From Photobacterium kagoshimensis (GTDB lineage Bacteria; Pseudomonadota; Gammaproteobacteria; Enterobacterales; Vibrionaceae): a DNA stretch of 64,000 nucleotides. Both the position numbers and the translations under genes were made by a program. The stretch lies in contig NZ_JAKJSO010000008.1 in the NCBI RefSeq assembly GCF_050337045.1, positions 372,001-436,000 on the forward strand. Reading direction: 5' to 3'. This document shows, piece after piece, positions 7,990-17,483 of this stretch (its first letter is position 1; the number at the start of each line of letters is the position of its first letter). The notes under the pieces were generated by a model, which had not been told where the DNA came from, ran no database searches, and was given only the letters and a program-made list of their open reading frames with translations.

Positions 7990-10377
7990 TTAATCACGTA
8001 ACGACGCGTTGAACTTCTCAGCCAGTGCAGCAACAATCGCTTCAACTGCATTAGCAATATCCGCTTCTTCTAGCGTGCGCTCTGTTGATTGCAGTGAAAG
8101 TGCGATAGCAAGGCTCTTATTGCCTTCCTCTACACCTTTACCACGGTAAACATCAAACAAGTTAACGCCTGTTAGTAGTTCACCACCGTTTGCACGACAA
8201 GCTTCAACAACATCACCAGCTGCAACATCTTCGCTTACAACAACCGCGATATCGCGACGGTTTGCTGGGAACTTAGAAACAGCAACAGCTTCTGGTAGTT
8301 CACGTGAGTTGATTGCATTCCACTCGATCTCAAATACGATAGTACGACCGTTAAGGCCAAACTTACGCTCAAGTTCAGGGTGAACAGTACCAATTACACC
8401 AACCTCTTTACCACCAACAACGATTGCTGCTGTCTGGCCAGGGTGAAGTGCTGGGTGCTTCGCTGACTTAAAGCCAAATGCGACGTCGTTAGCCGTTAGT
8501 TCAAGAACCGCTTCCAAATCGCCTTTTAGGTCGAAGAAGTCAACAGTGTTGCTTTCAATGTCCCAGTGCTCATCGCTACGGTTACCCGCGATAACACCAG
8601 CAAGCATAGGTTCTTGACGCATGCCATTTTCAGCCGTTTCACAAGGAATGAAACGTAAGCCGTATTCGAATAGACGAACTCGTGGTTGCTGACGCTTCTG
8701 GTTGTGAACAACAGTGTTTAGCAAGCCTTGGATTAGACCAAGACGCATTGCTGACATATCTGCTGAGATTGGGAATGGTAGAACAAGTGGCTCAACACCA
8801 GGAACAATCAGAGTTTGTTGTTCTGGTTCTACGAAGCTGTAAGTAATCGCTTCGTGGTAGCCACGGTCAACAAGAAGGTCGCGTACACGCTTAAGCGGTA
8901 GGTTAGCTTCTTTGTGATCGTTCATGCTTAGTGCAGCAACAGGCGCTTGATTTGGGATGTTATCGTAACCGTAAATACGACCAACTTCTTCAATTAGGTC
9001 TTGCTCGATTGCGATATCAAAACGCCATGTTGGTGCTGTTGCAGTCCAGCCTTCAGCTGTTGTTTCAACCGTTAAGCCTAAACGCTCTAGGATCTCTACC
9101 ACGTCAGCATCTTCGATGTGGTGACCTAGTAGGTTATCAAGCTTAGTACGACGTAGCGCAACTGTGTTTGGCTTAGGAAGATCGGCTTCAGATTCAACGC
9201 CAACAACAGGGGCTACTTCACCGCCACAAATTTCAACTAATAGTTGAGTTGCGCGCTCCATTGCATTGTGCTGAAGTGCGAAATCCACACCACGCTCAAA
9301 ACGCATAGAAGAATCAGTGTGTAAGCCGTAGCTACGTGCGCGACCACGGATGTGGTCAGGTGCAAAGAATGCACACTCAAGTAGTACATCTTGAGTTTCA
9401 CCCGTAACACCAGACTCTTCACCACCAAAGATACCAGCAATCGCAAGTGCTTTAGTGTGGTCTGCTACAACTAGCGTATCGGCGTTTAGTTCAGCTTCAG
9501 TACCATCAAGAAGCGTCAGTTTTTCGCCCTGCTCTGCCATGCGTACTACGATGCCACCTTCGATCTTCGTTAGATCAAATGCGTGCATAGGCTGACCTTG
9601 TTCTAGTAGAACAAAGTTAGTGATATCAACAACAGGATCGATAGAGCGAATACCACAACGACGCAGTTTTTCTTGCATCCATAATGGTGTTTCAGCTTTA
9701 ACGTTCACGTTCTTAACAACACGGCCAAGGTAACGAGGACATGCTTCAGAAGCTTTTACTTCGATAGCAACAGTGTCATCAATTGACGGAGCAACTGCTT
9801 CAACAGCAGGCTCGGTAACGTCAGCACGGTTTAAAACGCCCACTTCACGAGCAAGACCACGGATGCTGAAACAGTCAGCGCGGTTTGCTGTTAGGTCAAC
9901 GTCGACAGTCACGTCGTCTAAGCCAAGGAATTCGCGGAAGTCTGTACCAAGAACAGCGCTTTCTGCTAGTTCTAGAATACCGTCAGACTCAACATCAATA
10001 CCCAGCTCAGAGAAAGAACAAAGCATACCGTGAGATGGTTGACCACGTAGTTTCGCTTTCTTGATTTTAAAATCGCCAGGAAGCACTGCACCAACAGTTG
10101 CAACCGCGACTTTAATACCAAGACGACAGTTAGATGCGCCACATACGATGTCTAGCAGCTCTTCAGCACCAACATCAACTTTAGTCACGCGCAGTTTGTC
10201 TGCATCTGGGTGTTGTTCACAAGAAACAACCTGACCCACTTTAACACCAGTGAATGAACCCGCTACAGGTAGAACGTCGTCTACTTCTAGGCCAGCCATT
10301 GTAATTTGGTGAGTTAGTTCGTCGGTAGTAACCGCAGGGCTAACCCACTCACGAAGCCAAGATTCGCTGAATTTCAT
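7990..10377 (-). CDS. pheT: Phenylalanyl-tRNA synthetase beta subunit
   Basis: The 795-residue beta chain of the alpha2-beta2 enzyme that charges tRNA-Phe. Parts in order: a tRNA-binding OB domain (about 39-148, with VGQVVSCEQHPDADKLRVTKVD), B3/B4 editing domain (about 210-360), B5 domain (about 400-470), a catalytic-like core, and a C-terminal FDX-ACB anticodon-binding domain (about 700-793). Length equals that of E. coli PheT. It follows pheS by 16 bases on the same strand and ends at a strong terminator. Confidence 0.97.
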   Translation of the reverse strand: MKFSESWLREWVSPAVTTDELTHQITMAGLEVDDVLPVAGSFTGVKVGQVVSCEQHPDADKLRVTKVDVGAEELLDIVCGASNCRLGIKVAVATVGAVLPGDFKIKKAKLRGQPSHGMLCSFSELGIDVESDGILELAESAVLGTDFREFLGLDDVTVDVDLTANRADCFSIRGLAREVGVLNRADVTEPAVEAVAPSIDDTVAIEVKASEACPRYLGRVVKNVNVKAETPLWMQEKLRRCGIRSIDPVVDITNFVLLEQGQPMHAFDLTKIEGGIVVRMAEQGEKLTLLDGTEAELNADTLVVADHTKALAIAGIFGGEESGVTGETQDVLLECAFFAPDHIRGRARSYGLHTDSSMRFERGVDFALQHNAMERATQLLVEICGGEVAPVVGVESEADLPKPNTVALRRTKLDNLLGHHIEDADVVEILERLGLTVETTAEGWTATAPTWRFDIAIEQDLIEEVGRIYGYDNIPNQAPVAALSMNDHKEANLPLKRVRDLLVDRGYHEAITYSFVEPEQQTLIVPGVEPLVLPFPISADMSAMRLGLIQGLLNTVVHNQKRQQPRVRLFEYGLRFIPCETAENGMRQEPMLAGVIAGNRSDEHWDIESNTVDFFDLKGDLEAVLELTANDVAFGFKSAKHPALHPGQTAAIVVGGKEVGVIGTVHPELERKFGLNGRTIVFEIEWNAINSRELPEAVAVSKFPANRRDIAVVVSEDVAAGDVVEACRANGGELLTGVNLFDVYRGKGVEEGNKSLAIALSLQSTERTLEEADIANAVEAIVAALAEKFNASLRD

Positions 10378-10395
10378 AGTGATTAAACCTCTGGA

Positions 10396-11379
10396 TTACT
10401 TAAATTGTTTTAGGAAACGAAGGTCGTTCTCGAAGAACGCACGTAGATCGTTTACACCATAACGAAGCATAGTTAGACGCTCAACGCCCATACCAAATGC
10501 GAAACCAGAGTATTTCTCAGGATCGATACCTACGCTGCGAAGTACGTTCGGGTGAACCATACCGCAACCAAGTACTTCTAACCATTTACCGTTTTTGCCT
10601 TTAACATCAACTTCTGCAGAAGGCTCAGTGAATGGGAAGTAAGATGGACGGAAACGTACTTCCACTTCTTCTTCAAAGAAGTTACATAGGAAGTCATGCA
10701 GAACACCTTTAAGCTGTGCAAAATTCACGTTTTCGTCAACTAACATGCCTTCCACTTGGTGGAACATTGGCGTGTGTGTTTGGTCGTAATCATTACGGTA
10801 AACACGGCCAGGGGCAATAAAGCGTAGTGGTGGTTGGCTCGCTTCCAGTGTACGGATCTGAACACCAGACGTGTGCGTACGAAGCATCAGATCTGGGTTA
10901 AAGAAGAAAGTATCGTGATCGGTACGCGCTGGGTGATCTTCTGCGATGTTTAGTGCATCGAAGTTGTGGAAAGCATCTTCGATTTCTGGGCCTGCTTCAG
11001 TTGTAAAACCAAGCTCACCAAAGAAGCTTTCAATACGTTCGATCGTACGAGTAACAGGGTGAATACCACCGTTTTCAATACGACGACCAGGCATAGTCAC
11101 GTCAATCGTTTCAGCGGCAAGTTTTTGTTCTAGCTCTGCACGTTGTAGAGCGTCTTTACGCGCTACTAGTAAAGCTTGAACTGCTTGCTTAGCTTTGTTG
11201 ATTTCTTGACCAGCAGTGCGACGCTCTTCTGGTGGTAGTTTACCTAGTTGTTGTAGTTGAAGGGTTAAGTGACCCTTTTTACCTAGGTACTGAACTCGGA
11301 CTTCGTCCAGAGCGACTAAAGAATCAGCCTGCTCAATAGCTGCCGTTGCGTTGGCAATAATCTCGTCTAGATGTTGCAT
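10396..11379 (-). CDS. pheS: Phenylalanyl-tRNA synthetase alpha subunit
   Basis: A 327-residue class II synthetase catalytic chain, the same length as E. coli PheS. Motif 2 (FRNDYDQTHTPMFHQVEG-like) and motif 3 (GFAFGMGVERLTMLRYG) are clear, with an N-terminal coiled coil that binds tRNA. The frame is open 30 codons upstream. The second of two adjacent ATGs was chosen because the GAGG site is then five bases away and the length matches. A weak CCC-ATCA-GGG hairpin followed by seven Ts lies about 120 bases upstream and could be an attenuator, but I find no phenylalanine-rich leader peptide. Confidence 0.97.
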   Translation of the reverse strand: MQHLDEIIANATAAIEQADSLVALDEVRVQYLGKKGHLTLQLQQLGKLPPEERRTAGQEINKAKQAVQALLVARKDALQRAELEQKLAAETIDVTMPGRRIENGGIHPVTRTIERIESFFGELGFTTEAGPEIEDAFHNFDALNIAEDHPARTDHDTFFFNPDLMLRTHTSGVQIRTLEASQPPLRFIAPGRVYRNDYDQTHTPMFHQVEGMLVDENVNFAQLKGVLHDFLCNFFEEEVEVRFRPSYFPFTEPSAEVDVKGKNGKWLEVLGCGMVHPNVLRSVGIDPEKYSGFAFGMGVERLTMLRYGVNDLRAFFENDLRFLKQFK

Positions 11380-11618
11380 CATTTCCTCATCCACCCACAG
11401 GTGGCGTCCATAAGGGAGATATAAATTCGCGTAACGATACATACTAAAGAAACAAGCGTCTAAATCCAAATTGATTCGTAAGAAATAGGTTTGTTTGTTT
11501 AAAAAAATGCCCTGATGGGGAGAGAAAAGGAAGTTATAAGGTATCTATTTGAGAGATGAAGTGAATTTACGGTATTAATGGAGAGGCTATCTTTTGTATC
11601 CAAGGGTTTTCTAAGCAT

Positions 11619-11645
11619 AAAAAAAGGAGAGCCTAAGCTCTCCTT
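11619..11645 (-). terminator. Terminator after rplT
   Basis: AAGGAGAGC / GCTCTCCTT inverted repeat with a CTAA loop and a T-run on the minus strand. It separates rplT from pheST. Confidence 0.85.
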
Positions 11646-11667
11646 TTCAAATCAAACTGGACTGAAA

Positions 11668-12021
11668 TTACAGTGCAGCTTTCGCTTTTTCAACTAGTAC
11701 TGTGAAAGTAGCTTTGTCGAATACTGCGATATCAGCAAGGATCTTACGATCGATTTCGATAGACGCTTTCTTAAGACCGTTGATTAGACGGCTGTAAGAC
11801 ATGCCATTTTGACGAGCAGCAGCGTTGATACGTGCAATCCAAAGTTGACGGAAAGTACGTTTCTTGTTGCGACGGTCACGGTAAGCGTATTGACCTGCTT
11901 TAGTAACAGCTTGGAAAGCTACGCGGTAAACACGTGAACGTGCACCGTAGTAACCTTTAGCTTGTTTAAGAACTTTCTTGTGACGTGCACGCGCTTGTAC
12001 ACCACGTTTTACGCGAGGCAT
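11668..12021 (-). CDS. rplT: 50S ribosomal protein L20
   Basis: A 117-residue basic protein that binds 23S rRNA early in 50S assembly. Typical L20 sequence: RVKRGVQARARHKKVLKQAKGYYGARSR at the start and LWIARINAAARQNGMSYS in the globular C-terminal half. It starts at ATG after a GGAG site. In E. coli, L20 represses translation of rpmI-rplT; the same gene order here makes that plausible. Confidence 0.98.
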   Translation of the reverse strand: MPRVKRGVQARARHKKVLKQAKGYYGARSRVYRVAFQAVTKAGQYAYRDRRNKKRTFRQLWIARINAAARQNGMSYSRLINGLKKASIEIDRKILADIAVFDKATFTVLVEKAKAAL

Positions 12022-12065
12022 AGGAGACTCCTAACTAAAATATTAAAAAATAAAACTAAAAACGA

Positions 12066-12260
12066 TTAAGCGAACGGAAGCATACGTGCAACAGCTGCCA
12101 CTTCACACTTAGGAAGGATAGCGTTTGGACGAAGCTGACGTTTGTTCTTAGTAGTACGTTTAGTCAGGATGTGACGTTTTGTAGCGTGCTTAAACTTGAA
12201 ACCACCAGCAGTTTTCTTGAAACGCTTAGCAGCACCTTTGTTGGATTTCATCTTAGGCAT
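12066..12260 (-). CDS. rpmI: 50S ribosomal protein L35
   Basis: A 64-residue basic ribosomal protein starting MPKMKSNKGAAKRFKKTAGG and ending ILPKCEVAAVARMLPFA-like. The frame is open five codons upstream, but the conserved start and the GGAG placed eight bases before it decide the ATG. It lies between infC and rplT and shares control with them. Confidence 0.97.
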   Translation of the reverse strand: MPKMKSNKGAAKRFKKTAGGFKFKHATKRHILTKRTTKNKRQLRPNAILPKCEVAAVARMLPFA

Positions 12261-12309
12261 GATGAGACTCCGCATTGTTGATAGTTAATAATCTAGTAAT
12301 CAGGCGAAC

Positions 12310-12335
12310 AAAAGCGCTGCCTAAGCAGCGCTTTT
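12310..12335. terminator. Hairpin between infC and rpmI
   Basis: AAAAGCGCTGC / GCAGCGCTTTT perfect 11-bp inverted repeat with a CTAA loop. It could act as a partial terminator that sets the ratio of infC to rpmI-rplT transcripts. Confidence 0.7.
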
Positions 12336-12354
12336 AGCTACTTTAATGCCGTAA

Positions 12355-12906
12355 TTACTTCTTCTTAGGGGCAAGCATCATCGTCATTTGACGACCTTCT
12401 ACTCGATTAGGGAAGCTTTCGCAGACCGCTAGGTCTTCTAGTTCTGCCTTAATACGATTTAGAAGCTCGATACCAAGATTCTGATGGGCCATTTCACGAC
12501 CACGGAAACGTAGTGTGACTTTACCCTTGTTGCCCTCTTCTAAAAAGCGAGTCAGGTTGCGTAGTTTTACCTGATAATCGCCTTCGTCTGTACCAGGTCG
12601 GAATTTAACTTCCTTGATCTGGATTTGTTTCTGCTTTTTCTTTTGCTCTTTAGCAGCCTTCGCCTTTTCGAACAGGTACTTGCCATAGTCCATCACACGA
12701 CAAACAGGTGGCTCGGCATTCGGGCTGATTTCAACTAAATCCACACCGGCTTCATTAGCAATACGAGTCGCTTCATCAAATGAAACAACACCAATTGATT
12801 CACCATCAATTCCCGTTAGACGCACTTCGTTAACACCGCGAATTTCACCGTTTAGACGGTGCGCATTTTGTTTAACTGGTGCTTGAGTTCTTCTTCCGCC
12901 TTTAAT
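12355..12906 (-). CDS. infC: Translation initiation factor IF-3 (ATT start)
   Basis: IF-3 of 183 residues. Reading upstream from the first GTG gives a fully conserved IF-3 N-terminus (KGGRRTQAPVKQNAHRLNGE), beginning at an ATT codon preceded by GGAGG. ATT is the well-known rare start that lets IF-3 repress its own translation, so I place the start there and not at GTG 12825. The SD sequence lies inside the last codons of thrS, whose stop is only three bases before the ATT. Domains: IF3-N (about 14-83) with DLVEISPNAEPPVCR, then IF3-C with FRGREMAHQ. Confidence 0.95.
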   Translation of the reverse strand: MKGGRRTQAPVKQNAHRLNGEIRGVNEVRLTGIDGESIGVVSFDEATRIANEAGVDLVEISPNAEPPVCRVMDYGKYLFEKAKAAKEQKKKQKQIQIKEVKFRPGTDEGDYQVKLRNLTRFLEEGNKGKVTLRFRGREMAHQNLGIELLNRIKAELEDLAVCESFPNRVEGRQMTMMLAPKKK

Positions 12907-12909
12907 ACC

Positions 12910-14838
12910 TTAGTCCTCCAAAACATTAAGCGTACGACTGCTAATCTCTTGCTGCAAGAATGCAACAAGGTCATCAATCTTCATTTTACCCAAATCTTTA
13001 CCCTTGCGAGTTCTAACTGCCACTTCGCCTGCTTCGACTTCTTTGTCGCCGCAAACAAGCATGTAAGGCACTCGCTTCAAAGTATGTTCGCGGATTTTAA
13101 AGCCAATCTTCTCATTTCTCAAGTCCGCATTGACTCTAATTCCACATTTCTGCAGTTTTTTTACAATTTCTTGAGCATATTCTGACTGACTATCAGTAAT
13201 ATTCATCACTACAGCTTGCTGAGGCGCCAACCATGTTGGGAAGAAGCCCGCATAATCTTCGATAAGAATACCGATGAAACGCTCTAGTGAACCAAGAATT
13301 GCACGGTGAATCATAACAGGAGTATGACGTTCGTTGTCTTCACCCACGTATGTTGCACCTAAGCGCTCTGGTAATGCAAAATCTAGCTGTACTGTACCAC
13401 ACTGCCATGCACGATCTAAACAATCGTGAAGTGTGAATTCGATCTTAGGACCGTAGAATGCACCTTCGCCCTCTTGAATCTCATAAGCAATGCCCATTGA
13501 TTCTAGAGCAAATGTTAGGTCAGCCTCAGCTTTATCCCACATTTCATCAGAGCCTACACGTTTTTCAGGACGCGTAGATAGTTTAACAACGATGTTGTTA
13601 AACCCAAATGTCTGGTATGTATCGTACACCATTTTGATGCAAGATGTAACTTCTTGTTGCACTTGGCTTTCTGTACAGAAAACATGCGCATCATCTTGCG
13701 TAAAGCCACGAACACGCATGATACCGTGAAGAGCACCTGATGGCTCGTTACGGTGACAAGAACCAAACTCAGCCATACGTAATGGCAGATCACGGTAAGA
13801 CTTCAGACCTTGGTTGAAGATTTGTACGTGACCTGGGCAGTTCATTGGCTTGATCGCGTATTCACGGTTCTCAGAATTCGTCGTGAACATCGCTTCAGCG
13901 TATTTATCCCAGTGACCAGAGCGTTCCCAAAGTACACGGTCCATCATTAATGGGCCTTTTACTTCTTGATAATCGTACTCTGTTAGTTTTTCACGAACAA
14001 ATACTTCTAGCTCACGGAAGATAGTCCAACCGTTGTGGTGCCAGAACACCATACCCGGTGCTTCTTGCTGCATGTGGAACAGATCAAGTTGCTTACCGAT
14101 TTTACGGTGATCACGCTTCGCGGCTTCTTCTAGACGCGTAAGGTGTGCTTTAAGCAATTTCTTGTCTTGGAAAGCTGTACCGTAGATACGTTGCAGCATC
14201 TTGTTGTCGCTGTTACCACGCCAGTATGCACCTGCTACGCTCAGCAGTTTAAAGTGCTGACAGAAGCTCATGTTAGGTACGTGTGGACCGCGACACATGT
14301 CGATGTATTCTTCGTGATGGTAAAGGCCAGGACGATCATCGCGTGATACGTTCTCGTCTAGGATTTCCATTTTGTAGGTTTCGCCACGTGATTCAAACGT
14401 ATCACGAGCTTCCTGCCAGCTCACTTTTTTCTTAACGACTTGGTACTTAGTTTTCGCAAGTTGAATCATGCGCTTTTCAATTGCATCAACATCATCTTGT
14501 GTTAGCGATTGCTCAAGATCGATATCATAGTAGAAGCCGTTGTCGATCGTTGGACCGATCGCCATTTTTGCTTCAGGATAAAGTTGCTTAATCGCATGGC
14601 CTAAAAGGTGAGCACAAGAGTGACGAATGATCTCTAGACCATCTTCGTCTTTTGCTGTGATGATTTCTAAAGCAGCATCTTTCTCAATCAGATCACAAGC
14701 ATCAACACGTTCACCGTCAACACGACCAGCGATACATGCTTTAGCAAGACCTGGGCCGATTGAAAGTGCTACGTCCATTGTTGATACAGCGTTGTCGAAT
14801 TGACGTTGACTGCCGTCAGGAAGAGTAATTACAGGCAT
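12910..14838 (-). CDS. thrS: Threonyl-tRNA synthetase
   Basis: A 642-residue class II synthetase, identical in length to E. coli ThrS. Parts: TGS domain (1-62), tRNA-editing/SAD domain (about 63-224, with HSCAHLLGHA and CRGPHVPN), a catalytic core with the zinc Cys in MNCPGHVQIF, and the C-terminal anticodon-binding domain. The start at MPVITLPDGSQRQF is 13 codons inside the open frame and has an AAGGAA site. First gene of the translation operon. Autorepression through a tRNA-like leader is known in E. coli; I did not identify the leader here. Confidence 0.97.
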   Translation of the reverse strand: MPVITLPDGSQRQFDNAVSTMDVALSIGPGLAKACIAGRVDGERVDACDLIEKDAALEIITAKDEDGLEIIRHSCAHLLGHAIKQLYPEAKMAIGPTIDNGFYYDIDLEQSLTQDDVDAIEKRMIQLAKTKYQVVKKKVSWQEARDTFESRGETYKMEILDENVSRDDRPGLYHHEEYIDMCRGPHVPNMSFCQHFKLLSVAGAYWRGNSDNKMLQRIYGTAFQDKKLLKAHLTRLEEAAKRDHRKIGKQLDLFHMQQEAPGMVFWHHNGWTIFRELEVFVREKLTEYDYQEVKGPLMMDRVLWERSGHWDKYAEAMFTTNSENREYAIKPMNCPGHVQIFNQGLKSYRDLPLRMAEFGSCHRNEPSGALHGIMRVRGFTQDDAHVFCTESQVQQEVTSCIKMVYDTYQTFGFNNIVVKLSTRPEKRVGSDEMWDKAEADLTFALESMGIAYEIQEGEGAFYGPKIEFTLHDCLDRAWQCGTVQLDFALPERLGATYVGEDNERHTPVMIHRAILGSLERFIGILIEDYAGFFPTWLAPQQAVVMNITDSQSEYAQEIVKKLQKCGIRVNADLRNEKIGFKIREHTLKRVPYMLVCGDKEVEAGEVAVRTRKGKDLGKMKIDDLVAFLQQEISSRTLNVLED

Positions 14839-15024
14839 TGAATATTCCTTACAGTGGTGCCACACACCAAGTAGCACATGTCAGTTGTAAAGCCTTTGAA
14901 AGCTTTTATGAGTAAATAAGAAGCTTTTGCTCCACCAACCCCGCAATACAGAGCGATATAGTGAAACAAAGCGATCGCGATGATAGCAGAGGCGCGTTAG
15001 CGAATGCAAAGCCTCTGTCTATAA

Positions 15025-15348
15025 TCACGCTTCAACGAGTTGATATGTAACTACATAGAGTGACTCTATGTTAGGGTAAATATCTTGGATAACCGACTTT
15101 AGTTCAGGCAGTGTCATATTTTCTTGCTGAGCATGGAAGTCTGTCAGCTCGGAAAACAAAACAGGCGTTACCGCTTCAATTTTTAATTTACAGAACCAAC
15201 GCCCCTCTTCGTATGTAGATACGTCTACGACTGACCCAGCCTGGTAATGGCTTTCAGACTCATCACGAATAGTGATCGTTTTCTTTTTTGCCAAAATATC
15301 CGCTTCGAAACGTTCGAAGAAGGTCATTTCTGTTGGAACACTATTCAC
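15025..15348 (-). CDS. yqfB: N4-acetylcytidine amidohydrolase (YqfB-like, ASCH domain)
   Basis: A 107-residue single ASCH-domain protein closely matching E. coli YqfB, which hydrolyses N4-acetylcytidine. Conserved stretches are TFFERFEADILAKKKTITIRDESESH at the start (catalytic Lys and Thr region) and QENMTLPELKSVIQDIYP in the second half. It is monocistronic or cotranscribed with the preceding VF530-like gene, from which it is separated by 48 bases. Confidence 0.9.
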   Translation of the reverse strand: MNSVPTEMTFFERFEADILAKKKTITIRDESESHYQAGSVVDVSTYEEGRWFCKLKIEAVTPVLFSELTDFHAQQENMTLPELKSVIQDIYPNIESLYVVTYQLVEA

Positions 15349-15396
15349 GGTACTTCCTTACTATAAGGCCAATATAGAGGCACATAAGCCATTTAA

Positions 15397-15795
15397 TTAG
15401 CGGCGACGTGGGTGTGGACGGCGTGATGAACGGTCTTTATAAGCAGAAGCTGCTTTAGCTTGTGACAGCTCAATTGACTCAACCGTTAGCACCATAGGCT
15501 CACGCGGTACAATGCCGCTTTTAAACGTACGCTTACGTGGCGGTAAGGCGTATTCTTCATCCGTTGCACGAGGCATACGCTTGAAGCGAGATAAGTAGAA
15601 ACTTTCTAGCTTTTCTCTCGCCCACTCTGTTTTACGAAAATACTTAACGCAGCTAGCGATTGAAGGATTGGTGGTAAAGCAATGAAAACGCATTGCTGTT
15701 GCTAGAATCTCCCAACCATAGAAATCCACTAACTCAGTCAGTAAGGTTTCTAATTTAAGGCCGTGAAGTGGATTGTTTTGCTGTTCTTCTAACAT
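15397..15795 (-). CDS. VF530-like DNA-binding protein (DUF2132)
   Basis: A 132-residue protein whose first 75 residues match the VF530/DUF2132 fold (NNPLHGLKLETLLTELVDFYGW and CFTTNPSIASCVKYFRKTEWAREKLE), a small helical domain reported as DNA-binding from Vibrio fischeri. The C-terminal 55 residues are basic and end in an Arg/His-rich tail, which would suit nucleic-acid binding. The start used has AGGA six bases upstream; the frame stays open 12 codons further. Function in the cell is unknown. Confidence 0.85.
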   Translation of the reverse strand: MLEEQQNNPLHGLKLETLLTELVDFYGWEILATAMRFHCFTTNPSIASCVKYFRKTEWAREKLESFYLSRFKRMPRATDEEYALPPRKRTFKSGIVPREPMVLTVESIELSQAKAASAYKDRSSRRPHPRRR

Positions 15796-15870
15796 TGTTA
15801 TTCCTAAAAAAGCCAGGTAAGGCGTCATCATCGCACAATAGTATAGTATTCACTATATACGGTTTTACTC

Positions 15871-16266
15871 TTAAGCCTTGTCAACCAAAGCGTCGAACAC
15901 CTCTTTGGCAGCTGTCATGCCATTAATCGCGGCAGGAAATCCTGCATAAACTGACATTTGCAAAATCACTTCAGTAATTTCCCTCTGGGTACAACCGACA
16001 TTTAACGCACCACTAATATGCCCCTTGAGTTGTGGCTGACAGTTTCCCATTGCCGTTAGTGCTGCGATAGTGGCCAACTCTCGTGTACGAAAATCTAAAC
16101 CATCACGTTGTAAAACATCACGTTGTAAAACATCACCAAATGGATATTCAACGGTGTACTTAGCTAAATCAGGGCACACATCGCGAAAAGTGTCCATCAT
16201 GCTATCTGCAGCTCCGGGCGCTAGTTCATTCATCTTTGCCAAACCTGATTCGTATCTACTCGTCAT
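15871..16266 (-). CDS. Carboxymuconolactone decarboxylase family protein
   Basis: A 131-residue AhpD/CMD-fold protein. The helical core carries RELATIAALTAMGNCQPQLKGH and ITEVILQMSVYAGFPAAIN, as in 4-carboxymuconolactone decarboxylases, but the second Cys and the substrate residues cannot be assigned. No protocatechuate-pathway genes are nearby, so the substrate is unknown. It contains a perfect in-frame 15-bp tandem duplication (VLQRD twice, around 16111-16140), an unusual insertion in a short enzyme. Confidence 0.8.
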   Translation of the reverse strand: MTSRYESGLAKMNELAPGAADSMMDTFRDVCPDLAKYTVEYPFGDVLQRDVLQRDGLDFRTRELATIAALTAMGNCQPQLKGHISGALNVGCTQREITEVILQMSVYAGFPAAINGMTAAKEVFDALVDKA

Positions 16267-16495
16267 GGCTTATATCCTATTCATCTGATTTTAAAGGTAT
16301 AAAATAGCACTATTTGCTATCACTACCTATCACGTAATAACCTACTTTTAGTACAGATAGTGGACTATTTTGTCATCACGCCGTCTTAATTAACCCAGAG
16401 GCATTACCTGCAATATTGCGATCAAGCACAAATATCGAACAACCCCACTCAAGCCTCACTCGCTAAACTTGCAATACCAATCAAAAGTTGCTTTT

Positions 16496-16511
16496 ATTTG
16501 TATAGGCAAAT
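16496..16511. promoter_or_regulatory. Possible HutC operator before hutC
   Basis: ATTTG-TATAGG-CAAAT imperfect palindrome ending 13 bases before the hutC ATG. The site resembles the one upstream of hutI, suggesting that HutC represses its own gene. Confidence 0.4.
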
Positions 16512-16524
16512 ATGGAATACAGCA

Positions 16525-17229
16525 ATGAGCCAATCTCCTCGCTACTTAGCAATCAAGCAATATTTAAAAGATCATATCCTGAGTCGGCAGTGGATGCCGG
16601 GCTATAAGATCCCAACAGAGGTTGCCTTGTCTGAGCAATTCAGTGTCAGCCGAATGACGGCCAATAAAGCAGTTAAAGAGTTGGTTACCGAAGGCTTACT
16701 GCAACGCACGCCACGGCGCGGTACTTTTGTCTGTCATAAAAAAGCTGAATCACCGCTAATGACCATCAGTAACATAGCGACTGAAGTGACCGAGCGAGGT
16801 CACCAATATTCAAGTCAGGTCATCAGTCAGCAGAAAGTATCAGCAACAGACGATACGGCATTACTATTAGGCGTCAGGCATGGTACAGCACTCTTTTTTA
16901 CACAAATTGTGCATTTTCAAGATGATGCCCCTATTCAACTTGAGGAGCGCTGGGTAAACCCTGATTATGCACCTGAGTATTTAGATCAAGACTTTACGCA
17001 GCAAACGCCTAACGAATATCTTGTGCAAACATGCCCGCTTAGCGATATAGAGCATACTGTTGAAGCCATTTTACCGCCGAAGCGCATCTCAACATTGTTG
17101 AACATGCCCAACTCGACGCCGTGCCTATTACTTAATCGACGAACTTGGAGCAATAAAAACCTTATCAGTACCGCCTTGCTTTATCACCCTGGGGACAAAT
17201 ATAAATTAAGTTCGCGCAACGCCGTGTAA
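16525..17229 (+). CDS. hutC: Histidine utilization repressor HutC
   Basis: A 234-residue GntR-family regulator. The N-terminal winged helix (about 1-70, with IPTEVALSEQFSVSRMTANKAVKELVTEGLLQRTPRRGTFV-type sequence) is followed by a UTRA effector domain that in HutC proteins binds urocanate. The ATG used follows a GGA; the frame is open nine codons earlier. It lies directly upstream of hutIGUH on the same strand, and palindromes of the HutC type precede both hutC and hutI. Confidence 0.92.
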   Translation: MSQSPRYLAIKQYLKDHILSRQWMPGYKIPTEVALSEQFSVSRMTANKAVKELVTEGLLQRTPRRGTFVCHKKAESPLMTISNIATEVTERGHQYSSQVISQQKVSATDDTALLLGVRHGTALFFTQIVHFQDDAPIQLEERWVNPDYAPEYLDQDFTQQTPNEYLVQTCPLSDIEHTVEAILPPKRISTLLNMPNSTPCLLLNRRTWSNKNLISTALLYHPGDKYKLSSRNAV

Positions 17230-17447
17230 TACCAATTTCAATAAGAGAGCGAGGATACACCTCGCTTTCATCTTCTTCTCTGCTAACTGCGTCAATATCA
17301 ACAAAAAGTAAAAACCACAAACACACTTGTCGCTGTGTATATCCTACCGATCCTGCTCACAAAACCAGCTTAACTCGCTCTTATCTCGCCATAATGATCA
17401 CATTTCTTTTACAACTTATCTTGAGTTCAGAGGTAAAATTGTCTATT

Positions 17448-17465
17448 TATTTGTATATACATTAA
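17448..17465. promoter_or_regulatory. Probable HutC operator before hutI
   Basis: TTTGTATATACATTAAT contains the perfect palindrome TGTATATACA, which matches the core of HutC sites described in other proteobacteria as I recall them. It lies about 22 bases before the hutI start, over the likely promoter. Confidence 0.55.
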
Positions 17466-17483
17466 TAACAATTAGAGACCATC

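Noticed and set aside
9773..10033. Frames opposite pheT, thrS and hut genes
   Set aside because: They lie wholly inside conserved genes, lack ribosome sites and have low-complexity translations.
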